NCBI GenBank assembly: GCA_958295985.1
Contig: OY282432.1
Coordinates: 2,169,282 to 2,233,281, forward strand
Origin: an uncultured Candidatus Binatia bacterium
GTDB taxonomy: Bacteria; Desulfobacterota; Binatia; UBA9968; JAJDTQ01
Direction of reading: 5' to 3'
Length of the DNA: 64,000 bases
The notes under the pieces were generated by a model, which was given only the letters and a program-made list of their open reading frames with translations, was not told the origin of the DNA and did no database searches. A program made the position numbers and the translations under genes. This document shows, one piece after another, positions 33,576 to 42,314 of this stretch (position 1 is the stretch's first letter; each line of letters opens with the position of its first letter).

Positions 33576-34889
33576 ATGGACCCAACCTTCCTAGCGATCC
33601 TCAGCGTCTTTGTTCTGATCATCCTGCTCCTGTGCGGCCTTCACGTGGCCGTGTCGCTGGGGCTGGTCGGGGTGTTGGGCTTCGTCATGATCACCGATAG
33701 TTGGTCCGCGGGGATAGGCCTGTTGCGGACGACCCCGTACAAGGTCGTGGCCAACTTCACGTTCTTCGCCATCCCCGTCTTCATCCTGATGGGTCAGTTC
33801 GCCAACTACGGCGGGCTGAGCGCGGACATCTACTCGGTGGTCCACAAGTGGCTGGGACGGGTCCGGGGCGGCCTTGCCATGGCCACGACGGCGAGCTGCG
33901 CCGCCTTTGCCGCGGCCTGCGGCTCCAGCGTGGCCACCGCCGCCACCTTCACCCAGGTGGCCCTGCCGGAAATGGTCAAGTACGGCTACGACAAGCGGCT
34001 CGCCACCGGCGCCATCGCGGCCTCGGGGACCCTGGGAGCGCTGATCCCTCCCAGCGGCCTGATGATCATTTACGGCATCATCACCGAGCAGTCCATCGGA
34101 AAGCTGCTGATCGCCGGCTTCATTCCGGGGATCCTCTCGGCCCTGATCTACATGGGCATGATCTCTTGCTGGGTCCGGCTCCGGCCCGAGATGGCGCCCA
34201 TCATCGAGGAAAGGCCGCCGTTGAGGGAGAAGCTCCTCTCCCTGTACCGGGTGTGGGGTATCGTCACGCTCTCCATCATCGTCATGGGGGCCATCTACCT
34301 GGGCATCGCCACCCCCACCGAGGCGGGCGCCTTCGGGGCCTTCGGCGCGTTCGTCATCATGATCCTCAAGGGGAGCTTCACGCGCCAGAGGCTGCGGAAC
34401 ACGGTGCTCGACACCGCCACCTCCACCACGATGCTGTTCACCATCATCATCGGCGCCTACATCTTCAGCCGGTTCCTGGCCGTTACCAACGTCGGCCCGC
34501 AGTTGGCCGACTATCTGGTGAGTTCGGGCGCACCGCGCCATCTGATCCTGGCCGGATTCCTGCTGCTCTACGTGTTCCTGGGGATGTTCATGGACCCGGC
34601 CGCGATGATGGCCATCACCCTGCCCATCGTCTTCCCCATCATCATCGAGATGGGTTTCAGCGGCATCTGGTTCGGCGTGCTGGTGATCAAGACCTCCGAG
34701 ATCGGCCTCATCACCCCGCCGGTGGGAATGAACGTCTATACCGTGAACGCCGCGGCCCACGGCATGGTGCGCCTCGAGGAGATCTTCAAGGGCATCCTGC
34801 CGTTCTTCCTCATGGACGTCTTCACCCTCGTCATCCTGGTGGCCTTCCCGCAGATCTCCCTGTGGCTGCCGGGCCAGATGCTGGGGTAG
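33576..34889 (+). CDS. TRAP transporter large permease (DctM)
   Basis: The 437-residue protein has about 12 membrane helices and two hairpin regions with ASGTLGALIPPSG and GLITPPVGMNVYTVN, the family's substrate/sodium-site loops. It uses a sodium gradient to import the ligand delivered by DctP. It lies seven bases after dctQ in the same unit. The closest substrate types for this clade cannot be told; carboxylates are usual for TRAP systems. Confidence 0.93.
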   Translation: MDPTFLAILSVFVLIILLLCGLHVAVSLGLVGVLGFVMITDSWSAGIGLLRTTPYKVVANFTFFAIPVFILMGQFANYGGLSADIYSVVHKWLGRVRGGLAMATTASCAAFAAACGSSVATAATFTQVALPEMVKYGYDKRLATGAIAASGTLGALIPPSGLMIIYGIITEQSIGKLLIAGFIPGILSALIYMGMISCWVRLRPEMAPIIEERPPLREKLLSLYRVWGIVTLSIIVMGAIYLGIATPTEAGAFGAFGAFVIMILKGSFTRQRLRNTVLDTATSTTMLFTIIIGAYIFSRFLAVTNVGPQLADYLVSSGAPRHLILAGFLLLYVFLGMFMDPAAMMAITLPIVFPIIIEMGFSGIWFGVLVIKTSEIGLITPPVGMNVYTVNAAAHGMVRLEEIFKGILPFFLMDVFTLVILVAFPQISLWLPGQMLG

Positions 34890-34990
34890 CCAACCCGTTC
34901 TTCAGGGCCGCCCAACCGCGCCGGCCCCACCCCTGGAGTCCATCTTTCGTCGGAATGACGGTTTCGGGCATTGACGGGGGATTGCGCAGT

Positions 34991-35761
34991 TCAGCCCACG
35001 ACTTCGTTGTTCTCGATGATGTCGAGCACCCGGTCCTCGAACTCGGCCATCTCGGCTCGGGTGGCGTTGGTGGGCGTCTCCATGTCGGCGAGGACCCTTC
35101 CGGGCTTGCCCAGGACCACAAGGCGTGAGCCGATCTCCAGGGCTTCATGGATGTTGTGGGTGATGAGCAGGCAGGTCTTTTTGCTTTCCGTCACGAGTTC
35201 CAGGAAGACTTCCCGCAACCGTCGGGCGGTGGACTGGTCCAGGTGGCCGAAGGCCTCGTCGGCAAAGAAGATCTCCGGCGCGAGGCAGAAGGCCCGGGCC
35301 ATGCCCACCCGCTGGCGCATGCCGCCCGACAACTCGTGGGGATAGGCGTCCTCGAACCCATGAAGCTCCAGCTTGTGCAGCCATTCGAGGGCGATGTCGT
35401 TCTGTTCCTTGTCGCCGTATCCGAGGATCTCCAGGCCCACTCGGGCGTTCTCCAGGGCGGTGCGCCAGGGGAGCAGGCGGTCGGTCTGAAAGATGACGCC
35501 CAGCTTGGACCGGAAGTAGTCGAACTCCTTGTGGGGATCGTGTCCCAGGAGCGTGACCGATCCGGAGGTGGGCGGGTCGAGGCCCAGCAGCAGGTTGAAC
35601 GTGGTGGACTTGCCGCACCCGGTCTTGCCGACGATGGCGACGATGTCCCCGCTGCCGACCTCCAGGTTGAGGCCGTCCACCGCAGTGAAGCGGTCGCCGT
35701 CCACCGAGGTGAAGACCATGCGCACGTCCTGCATCGAGATGACGGCTCCACCGGCGTTCAC
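34991..35761 (-). CDS. NitT/TauT-type ABC transporter ATP-binding protein
   Basis: The 256-residue ATPase has Walker A GKTGCGKST (about residue 43), the signature LSGGMRQRVGMARA, Walker B IFFADEAFGHLD (with E-A-F in place of the more common E-P-F) and the H-loop ITHNIHEA. It energises import by the permease encoded directly upstream. Its GTG start overlaps the permease stop by four bases (GTGA), showing translational coupling. It ends facing dctM, which is convergent. Confidence 0.92.
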   Translation of the reverse strand: MNAGGAVISMQDVRMVFTSVDGDRFTAVDGLNLEVGSGDIVAIVGKTGCGKSTTFNLLLGLDPPTSGSVTLLGHDPHKEFDYFRSKLGVIFQTDRLLPWRTALENARVGLEILGYGDKEQNDIALEWLHKLELHGFEDAYPHELSGGMRQRVGMARAFCLAPEIFFADEAFGHLDQSTARRLREVFLELVTESKKTCLLITHNIHEALEIGSRLVVLGKPGRVLADMETPTNATRAEMAEFEDRVLDIIENNEVVG

Positions 35762-36597
35762 GTGGCCATGCCTCCCTGTTTCGTCGGACGCCAGCGCAGC
35801 AGCTTGTTCTCCAGCGTGAGAATGACGAGTTGGGTGATGAGCAGGAAGGTGACCAGCACCAGGGTCCAGGCGATGGCCTTGGGCATCTCGAACAATTCCT
35901 GTGCCAGCAGCAGCTTGTTGCCCACCCCCCGGGTCGCGCCCACCAGTTCGGCAACGATGACCACGCGGGCCGCCAGCCCGAGATTCACCTTCCATGCGGT
36001 GAGTACCGCGGGGATCATCCCCGGCAGGACCAGTTTGGTGAATAGCTGCTTTCTCGTGGGGCGCATGGCCCGCAGCATATCCAGGTACTCCTTGGAGATG
36101 CTCTTGATGCCGTCGTGGATGATGAGGGCATAGTTGGGCAGGCAGCCGGCCAGCAGGATGAACGCGATGCGGGTCTCCACGTGGCCGAACCAGATGATGG
36201 CGAAGACCACCCACGAGAGCGCCGGGATGCCCATGATGAAGTGGAGCACGGGCAGAGTGTGCTTCTCCGCCGTTTCCGTGAAGCCCATGAACACGCCCAG
36301 GACGGCGCCGCTGATGAACGCCAGGACGAGCCCCAGGAAGATCCGCCCCATGGTGGTGAACGCGTCTCCCAACAGGGTCAGGCTCATGACGATCTCGATA
36401 AAGGCGGCAATGATGACGCCGACGCTGGGAACCAGGTAGGGCGGCAGAAAGAAGGACGTGATCTGCCAGGCCACCAGGATCACGGCAAAGGAGATGATTG
36501 GCTCCTTCCTGGCGGCCATGAGGCCCGCGAGGCGTGAATACCACGCCTCGCGGGCCTCAGGCGGCGTGACCGTCGTGGGGGTTGTCCCGGATTCCAT
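35758..36597 (-). CDS. NitT/TauT-type ABC transporter permease
   Basis: The 279-residue membrane protein has about six helices after a 30-residue cytoplasmic tail. The EAA loop region is seen at about residues 195-215 (MRPTRKQLFTKLVLPGMIP), which contacts the ATPase. It forms an inner-membrane channel for a small organic or sulfonate-type solute. It is followed with overlap by the ATPase gene and preceded, 21 bases away, by the binding-protein gene on the same strand. Confidence 0.92.
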   Translation of the reverse strand: MESGTTPTTVTPPEAREAWYSRLAGLMAARKEPIISFAVILVAWQITSFFLPPYLVPSVGVIIAAFIEIVMSLTLLGDAFTTMGRIFLGLVLAFISGAVLGVFMGFTETAEKHTLPVLHFIMGIPALSWVVFAIIWFGHVETRIAFILLAGCLPNYALIIHDGIKSISKEYLDMLRAMRPTRKQLFTKLVLPGMIPAVLTAWKVNLGLAARVVIVAELVGATRGVGNKLLLAQELFEMPKAIAWTLVLVTFLLITQLVILTLENKLLRWRPTKQGGMAT

Positions 36598-36618
36598 GTC
36601 AGCGAACGAGGTGCCGGT

Positions 36619-37584
36619 CTATCGGACGCGGCCCCGGTAGATGATGCCGTCGTCCGGCATCTTCTTCATGTACCCGCTCTCGATGCCGGCCTGGAACAGC
36701 GCCTTGATGTTCCCCTCGATCTCCGCTGCCGGGACCACGTCCAGAGGATAGCGGGCCGCGCTCAGCGCCATCAGGAACGCCTCCTTGGGCACGCCGGCCT
36801 CCTTCTCGATGATCGTCGCCGCCTCGTCATGGTGGGCCGGCAACCACGTGGACAGCTCGGCGAACGCCGCGTAGATCTTCGGGATCAGCTCCTTGTTGGC
36901 GTTGATCCAGCTCTCGTGCGCGGCCACGCCCAGAAAGCCCCGCTGGGGCGCGCCGTGGATGGCTTCCCACTGGTGAAAGTACTCGATCATCTTGAACTTG
37001 CCGGGGTTGCCTACCAGGATCTTGGAGTAGTTGGGTTCCCAGAAGTGGACGGCGTCGGCCCGTTTGGCCATCAGGTAGGTGGCCAGGCCGGGCACGCTGG
37101 TGGACTGGACCGCGACCTTGCTGAGGTCGACGCCGGCCTTGTGGGCGAAGTAGCGGAACATGGCGTAGTTCGTCGTCACCGTAAACGCCGCCAGAGTCTT
37201 GCCCTCCAGGTCGTTGATGCTGTTGACCGCGGGATTCGACGTCAGCAGCGCGCCGTGCCCGTTCAAGACGTTGAACAGATAAACCGATTTGACACCCTTG
37301 AGCCGGCGGTTGGCCTCCGACAAGAGCGCCGAGGCGATGGTGAGCTGGTCCCTGCCGGTGGCGAAGTCCGTGTTGGCCGCGCGCCCCGGCTTGAACGCCC
37401 ATTCGAGATCGATGCCGTGTTTCTTGTCGAAGCCGTTGGCCTCGATCAGCGACGCCGTCGTATGACCGAAAGACGGCTTGTCGAACGACGAGATCTGTAC
37501 CTTGGTCAGGCCCTGAGCCAGGACCGGCGCCGCCCCTGCCAACGCGACCGCGGCGATCAGAAGACTCGTAATGAATCGAAACAT
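36619..37584 (-). CDS. ABC transporter substrate-binding protein (NMT1/THI5/SsuA-like)
   Basis: The 321-residue periplasmic protein begins with a signal peptide (MFRFITSLLIAAVALAG, cleavage near APVLA-QG). The mature part is of the NMT1 type, with KKHGIDLEWAFKPGRAANTD and a KRADAVHFWEPN segment. An AAGGAGGG ribosome site precedes ATG 37584, which is why I prefer it over an upstream TTG. It heads the three-gene ABC operon. Ligands of this family include thiamine precursors, nitrate, taurine and aromatic sulfonates; the one here is unknown. Confidence 0.9.
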   Translation of the reverse strand: MFRFITSLLIAAVALAGAAPVLAQGLTKVQISSFDKPSFGHTTASLIEANGFDKKHGIDLEWAFKPGRAANTDFATGRDQLTIASALLSEANRRLKGVKSVYLFNVLNGHGALLTSNPAVNSINDLEGKTLAAFTVTTNYAMFRYFAHKAGVDLSKVAVQSTSVPGLATYLMAKRADAVHFWEPNYSKILVGNPGKFKMIEYFHQWEAIHGAPQRGFLGVAAHESWINANKELIPKIYAAFAELSTWLPAHHDEAATIIEKEAGVPKEAFLMALSAARYPLDVVPAAEIEGNIKALFQAGIESGYMKKMPDDGIIYRGRVR

Positions 37585-37586
37585 GA

Positions 37587-37790
37587 CTTGCCCTCCTTGT
37601 GACGGTATTGCCAATGAACCGAAGGTTCGCCCGCAAAGTCCTGAACCCTAAGAATTTTTGGACGCCGTGTCAACGGGAAGCCGGGGGAGAAACCGGGCCA
37701 GTCTTGAACTGCCCCGCCGGTTGGGCTAAATCCAGAGGGGTCGCGCCCCGGGATGATGGAAGGGCCCGGCCCAGCAAACGGAGGTGAAAC
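37587..37790. promoter_or_regulatory. Divergent promoter region
   Basis: About 200 bases separate the minus-strand ABC operon from the plus-strand amidohydrolase gene and should hold two promoters. I did not find a convincing box pair or long palindrome. Ribosome sites AAGGAGGG (minus) and GGAGGTG (plus) are clear. Confidence 0.4.
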
Positions 37791-38942
37791 ATGTACCTGG
37801 TCGATGCCGACGGACACGTCGAGGAAAGCGAAACCACGTTCAGCGACAAATACCTGGATCCGGCGTTCCGAGCCCAGCGGCCGCGGGTGGTGGCCATCGA
37901 CCGGATGGTCTACTGGATGATCGAGGAGCAGATGTACCCGCGCCGTGTCGGCCGCGGCGCCCACAACCTTGGAACCCCGGCCAGCTACAAGGGCGAGAAG
38001 ACGCTCCACGCCCAGAAGAAATCCGACACCATCGGCAGCATGGAGATCCACGGGGTCACGGAGCGGATCGAGGCCATGGACAAGGAAGGGATCTCGCTGC
38101 AGGTCCTCTATCCCACGCTGTTCCTCGCCTATCCGCTGGCGGCGAACCCGGCGCTCGTCACCGCCATGGGCTCCGCCTACAACCGCTTCCTGGGCGATCA
38201 GATAGGCGCCCACGAGCGGCTCAAGTGGGCCGCGGTGGTGAATCTGGACGACGTGGAGGGCGCGGTGAAGCAGGTCCACGAGGCTCACGGCCTCGGGGCC
38301 GTGGCCGTCATGTTGTTGGGGACCGTCGGAGACCGGATGCTCGACGACCCCGCTTTCCTGCCGTTCTATGAGGCGCTGGTCGAGAGGGATCTGACGCTGG
38401 CGGTCCACGTGGGCTGGGCCACTCCGGCCTTGAACGGTCTCTTCACCCACATCTATCCGTCTTCGGTCAATGCTTTCCTCATGCCGCTCCTGCTGGGCTT
38501 CTCTGCCATGATCAACAGCGGTCTCCTGGACCGTTTCCCCACCCTGCGCGTGGGATTTCTGGAAGCCGGCTGCCAGTGGGTCCATTTCATGATCGACCGT
38601 CTGGACCACCGCTTCGGCCATTCGGGGAATTTTCTTGCCGATATCCTTCCGGACACGATTCCCAACGCCAAACTGGCGCCGATGGAGTACGTCCGCAAGG
38701 GCAACCTCTATCTCAGCACGGAAGTGGAAGACAGGCTGCTGCCCGAGGTGGTGGAGCTCGTGGGCGACGGGCAGGTGGTCTACGGCTCGGACATGCCCCA
38801 CGGCGATCGTGAGGTCCTGTCCAGCGACTACCTCAAGCAGCGGGAAGACCTCAGCGAGACGGTCAAGACTAAGATCCTGCAGGACAACGGCGCGAGGCTT
38901 TACAACCTGGATATCAGCGACGCCGCGAGAAAGGCTTCCTAG
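37791..38942 (+). CDS. Amidohydrolase family protein (amidohydrolase_2)
   Basis: This 383-residue TIM-barrel hydrolase/decarboxylase starts with YLVDADGHVEE (first metal ligands) and has the AVHVGWA strand, LEAGCQWVHFMIDRLDHR and YGSDMPHGDRE (late Asp). A GGAGGTGAAAC ribosome site precedes the ATG. It resembles the enzyme at 30718 and is probably cytoplasmic. It may process a ring-cleavage product or carboxylated aromatic imported by the neighbouring ABC or TRAP system. Confidence 0.88.
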   Translation: MYLVDADGHVEESETTFSDKYLDPAFRAQRPRVVAIDRMVYWMIEEQMYPRRVGRGAHNLGTPASYKGEKTLHAQKKSDTIGSMEIHGVTERIEAMDKEGISLQVLYPTLFLAYPLAANPALVTAMGSAYNRFLGDQIGAHERLKWAAVVNLDDVEGAVKQVHEAHGLGAVAVMLLGTVGDRMLDDPAFLPFYEALVERDLTLAVHVGWATPALNGLFTHIYPSSVNAFLMPLLLGFSAMINSGLLDRFPTLRVGFLEAGCQWVHFMIDRLDHRFGHSGNFLADILPDTIPNAKLAPMEYVRKGNLYLSTEVEDRLLPEVVELVGDGQVVYGSDMPHGDREVLSSDYLKQREDLSETVKTKILQDNGARLYNLDISDAARKAS

Positions 38943-38968
38943 CGAGCGCGGGACGCATGCCCGGCGTC

Positions 38969-39232
38969 TCAGCGAGCGTCGGGCTGTGAGAGGACGACGT
39001 CCCGCGAGCGGATGGTCACGAGACGGTCGAGTCGACGCAACATCACCTTTGCCGCTTCGACCGAGATGGCTTGCCCGAAGATGTTGTAGCGCTCTCCGTT
39101 CAGACTCTGGTTGTTGGCCCAGACGGCGAACTCTTGAGGGGTGGGGGTGTGGCCGAGCTCCCTGGCGCAACGCCGCACCACGAAGCCGAGCATCACTTTC
39201 CGACCCTTGCCGTTGTCAGCGCCGGACGACAT
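38969..39232 (-). CDS. Conserved-looking hypothetical protein
   Basis: The frame encodes 87 residues with no membrane helix or signal peptide. It is basic and has a helical look: VVRRCARELGHTPTPQEFAVWANN then GQAISVEAAKVMLRRLDRL. The PTPQEFAVW pattern resembles a short DNA-binding or adaptor helix pair, but I recognise no family. It lies on the opposite strand between two hydrolase genes. A weak ribosome site makes its expression uncertain. Confidence 0.5.
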   Translation of the reverse strand: MSSGADNGKGRKVMLGFVVRRCARELGHTPTPQEFAVWANNQSLNGERYNIFGQAISVEAAKVMLRRLDRLVTIRSRDVVLSQPDAR

Positions 39233-39438
39233 AACCGAGGTTCTTAGGCGATTCCAGCGAGAGGTTCAACCCGGTCGTCAGCGGGATACGGGCTCGAAGG
39301 ACACAGGCTTGGGGCGGTGGGTTCCCCCACGAATCCCCTGGCGATCGAATAGACCCGAGGACCGGCAGCGAGACCCAAGGACCGGCAGCGGCTCAGGCAC
39401 GGCGCCGCGGGCCGCGACACAAGACTGGAGGAGATGAA

Positions 39439-40254
39439 ATGGCAGCGCAACTCGGCTCGGTATGGCTTCAGGAACTGACCTGGGAGGATGTCGCGGCCTA
39501 TCTCGAAGATTCCGACATCATCATCTGTCCGGTGGGCAGCACGGAAGAGCACGGGCCGGCCGGCCCTCTCGGACTCGACTGTCTCATCGCCATGGCCCTG
39601 GCGGAAGACGTGGCTCGCGCCACCGGGACGCTGTGCACGCCGCCGCTGTGGTTCGGCGACTCGCCGCATCACCTGGGTTTTGCGGGAACCATCTCGCTTC
39701 GTACCGAGACGCTGATGGCGGTGATTCAGGATATGAGCCGAAGCCTGGCCAAACACGGATTCCGCAAGATCCTCATCATCAACGGACACAAGGGCGCCAA
39801 CCTTCCCGGCTTGCTGGCGGCCACCAAGAACTTGCGCGAGTACGAGATGCCCGAGGTCTTCTTCGCGGTCATCGACCCGGTGAAGATCGCCAAGAAGATC
39901 GCCAACGAGATCAAGGAAGCGAGAGAGCATCACAGCGGGGAGCTGGAGATCTCGGAGTGCTGGTACAAGTATCCCCACCTGGTCAAGCAAGAGAAGCTGA
40001 CCACGTCGCAGGTCGACTTCGAGGAGAATTTCTCGCCGTGGTCCCACGGAGACCTCTTCTCCGCGCCGCACGAGGTGATCGATATCCCCTGGACCAGCAC
40101 GGAACAGCGCCGTATCGTGCCTACCGGCTCCTTCAGTCCTTCCATCAAGGCCTCGCCCGAGAAGGGCAAGGCGTACCACGACTACATGGTCGATCAGATC
40201 GTGCAATTCATCGGCTGGCTGCGGGACTACAAAGGACCCGTGGCCCAGGTTTGA
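39439..40254 (+). CDS. Creatininase family protein
   Basis: The 271-residue enzyme is a metal-dependent amidohydrolase of the creatininase/MftE/FAPy-deformylase family. Metal-site motifs are present: PVGSTEEHGPAGPLGLD (Glu, His and Asp ligands), ILIINGHKGAN and HSGELEIS (the late Glu). It hydrolyses a cyclic or linear amide; the true substrate is unknown. A CTGGAGGAGATGAA region gives a good ribosome site. Its stop codon overlaps the next gene's TTG start. Confidence 0.9.
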   Translation: MAAQLGSVWLQELTWEDVAAYLEDSDIIICPVGSTEEHGPAGPLGLDCLIAMALAEDVARATGTLCTPPLWFGDSPHHLGFAGTISLRTETLMAVIQDMSRSLAKHGFRKILIINGHKGANLPGLLAATKNLREYEMPEVFFAVIDPVKIAKKIANEIKEAREHHSGELEISECWYKYPHLVKQEKLTTSQVDFEENFSPWSHGDLFSAPHEVIDIPWTSTEQRRIVPTGSFSPSIKASPEKGKAYHDYMVDQIVQFIGWLRDYKGPVAQV

Positions 40255-41459
40255 CGCGCGTGGACGTGGACGGTTCACAAAGCCCGGCCGTCACCGGGCT
40301 TCCGGCGAATACACGGCGCCTGCACGCCCGGGGCCGGGAGATCTACCTCGTCGGCACGGCGCACGTTTCGTTGGAGAGCATCGAGGACGTCCGCAAGACC
40401 GTCGAGCTGGTGGCGCCCGACGCCATATGCGTCGAGCTGTGCCAGGCCCGGTACGAGGCCTTCACGCAGCCCGACGTGTGGCAGAAGATGAACGTCTTCA
40501 AGGTCATCAAGGAGGGCAAGGCGACCCTCCTGTTGAGCCATTTGGTCATGTCGGCATTCTACAAGCGTATCGGCGACCGGCTCGGCGTGCGGCCCGGGGC
40601 CGATATGCTGGAGGGCGTCAAACAGGCCCGCGAGCGGGACGTGGAGCTGGTGCTGGCGGACCGCGACGTCCAGGTGACGCTCAAGAGAACCTGGCGGCAT
40701 CTCGGCGTCTGGAACAGGCTGAAGCTGATCTCCCTGCTCGTCACCAGCGCGCTGGTGGAGCCGGACATCGACAAGGAAGCCGTGGACGAGCTCAAGCGGC
40801 CGGACCGGTTGGGGGATGTCCTGATGGAATTCGCCGAAGCCTTTCCGGCCGTGAAGCAATGCCTGATCGACGAGCGAGACGTCTACCTGGCGCAGCGGAT
40901 CAGGGAGGCCGAGGGGCAGAGGGTGGTGGCGGTGGTGGGCGCGGGGCACGTGCCGGGAATCGCTCGTGAGATTCACCGGGACCACCCGCTTGGACCCCTC
41001 GAAACCGTGCCTGAACGCTCGTTGTGGTCCCGGAGCCTCAAGTGGCTGGCGCCTTTGCTGGTGGCAGCGATCGTCGCGTACGGATTCTACAGCGCCGGCG
41101 CCGCCCACTCCCTGGAATCCATCTCCATCTGGGTCCTGGTGAACGGCGTGCTGGCGGCCGTTGGGGCGGCTCTGGCCCTGGGCCATCCGGTCACGGTGCT
41201 GGCCGCGTTCCTGGCCGCGCCCGTCACCAGCCTCAACCCGACCATTGCCGCGGGATGGGTCTCGGGACTGGTTCAGGCCTGGGTCAAGAAGCCGACGGTG
41301 GCCGACCTCGAGGCAATGCCCGAGGTGGTGACGTCGTTCCCCAAGGGGCTTTGGCGGAACACCGTCTCGCGTATACTCCTTGTGGTGGTATTCTCGAACC
41401 TGGGAAGCACCTTGGGAACATTCATCGGCGGCAGTTGGATCGCCGCGCGTTCGTTCTAG
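40251..41459 (+). CDS. TraB/PrgY/GumN family membrane protein
   Basis: The 402-residue protein has an N-terminal TraB domain: REIYLVGTAHVS with the G-x-x-H motif (about residues 30-45), VCVELCQ-type ELCQARYEA, and a later VVAVVGAGHVPGI motif. C-terminal membrane helices (about residues 265-400) anchor it, as in PrgY. The family is proposed to be Tiki-like metalloproteases or pheromone shutdown proteins. TTG 40251 overlaps the creatininase stop as TTGA; GTG 40260 is an alternative start. Coupling to an amidohydrolase is unusual. Confidence 0.82.
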   Translation: MTRVDVDGSQSPAVTGLPANTRRLHARGREIYLVGTAHVSLESIEDVRKTVELVAPDAICVELCQARYEAFTQPDVWQKMNVFKVIKEGKATLLLSHLVMSAFYKRIGDRLGVRPGADMLEGVKQARERDVELVLADRDVQVTLKRTWRHLGVWNRLKLISLLVTSALVEPDIDKEAVDELKRPDRLGDVLMEFAEAFPAVKQCLIDERDVYLAQRIREAEGQRVVAVVGAGHVPGIAREIHRDHPLGPLETVPERSLWSRSLKWLAPLLVAAIVAYGFYSAGAAHSLESISIWVLVNGVLAAVGAALALGHPVTVLAAFLAAPVTSLNPTIAAGWVSGLVQAWVKKPTVADLEAMPEVVTSFPKGLWRNTVSRILLVVVFSNLGSTLGTFIGGSWIAARSF

Positions 41460-41533
41460 CGTGGTGTCCCGTATGAACGGCGGGTGGATAAGGTGCGCAT
41501 CTGAAGTATCCGTTTCTCGACAGGAGGAGACCC

Positions 41534-42259
41534 ATGGCAGATCCGGCAAATGTCAAAATCGGCTTCGTCACACCGATATCGAGTTCGAGTCCTCACTTCG
41601 AGCCGTTCAGGGCGTGCATTCCCAAGGAAGTGGAGATGGAGTTCGAAGGGCTGGGAATCGTCCGCGGGTCTCTGGAGAGCCTCAGGGGTGCGGACGACAG
41701 GGTCGTGGAGACATCGGCCCGGCTGGCGCGGGAGCGCGGGTGGCAGGGCGTCATCGTCAGCGGGGCGCCGGTGGAGGTGCTCAATCCGGGACTGCTGGGG
41801 AGGTTGAAGGAAGCCGTGGACGTGCCGGTGACCACGGCGCTGGAGTCCTGCGCCGAGGCCCTGAAGTCGCTTTCGACCCCCAGGGTGCTGCTGCTGACCC
41901 CGTTCGTCGAGTCCATGAACAAGCTGATCCGCGACTATCTCGCCGGCTGCGGCATCGAGGCAATCTCGCCCGCGGATACCTTCGATGACTATCGCGACGC
42001 CATGAAAGTCGAACCCGACGACGTGTACGCGCTCACGGAAACGGCGTTCAAGGCGAACCCGGAGGTGCAGGCGATCTACTTCCAGGGAGCGGTGCTGGAT
42101 CCGTTGAAGGTTCTGGACCGGATCGAGCACGATTTGGCAAGACCGGTGGTGGCGAGCAATCCGGCCATGCTCTGGTTCATGCTCTCCAGGGTGGGTTTCT
42201 CGTGCAGCATTTCCGGCTACGGAAAGCTGTTGCGGGATTGGCCCGGCATCAAGGGCTGA
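41534..42259 (+). CDS. Asp/Glu racemase superfamily protein lacking both catalytic cysteines
   Basis: The 241-residue protein resembles maleate isomerase / arylmalonate decarboxylase. It has KIGFVTPISS at the N terminus, VPVTTALESCAEAL, and PVVASNPAMLWFML near the C terminus. In active members one Cys lies near residue 76 and a second near residue 185. Here those positions read SGAP (76-79) and QGAV (184-187), without Cys. It may therefore catalyse a different reaction or only bind ligand. The ribosome site GGAGGAG is strong. It follows the TraB gene by 74 bases. Confidence 0.75.
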   Translation: MADPANVKIGFVTPISSSSPHFEPFRACIPKEVEMEFEGLGIVRGSLESLRGADDRVVETSARLARERGWQGVIVSGAPVEVLNPGLLGRLKEAVDVPVTTALESCAEALKSLSTPRVLLLTPFVESMNKLIRDYLAGCGIEAISPADTFDDYRDAMKVEPDDVYALTETAFKANPEVQAIYFQGAVLDPLKVLDRIEHDLARPVVASNPAMLWFMLSRVGFSCSISGYGKLLRDWPGIKG

Positions 42260-42314
42260 GAGGCCGGCGGGCGAGAGGGCGGCCGATACTGCGAGGTCCG
42301 GAGCGCCGCGCGCG

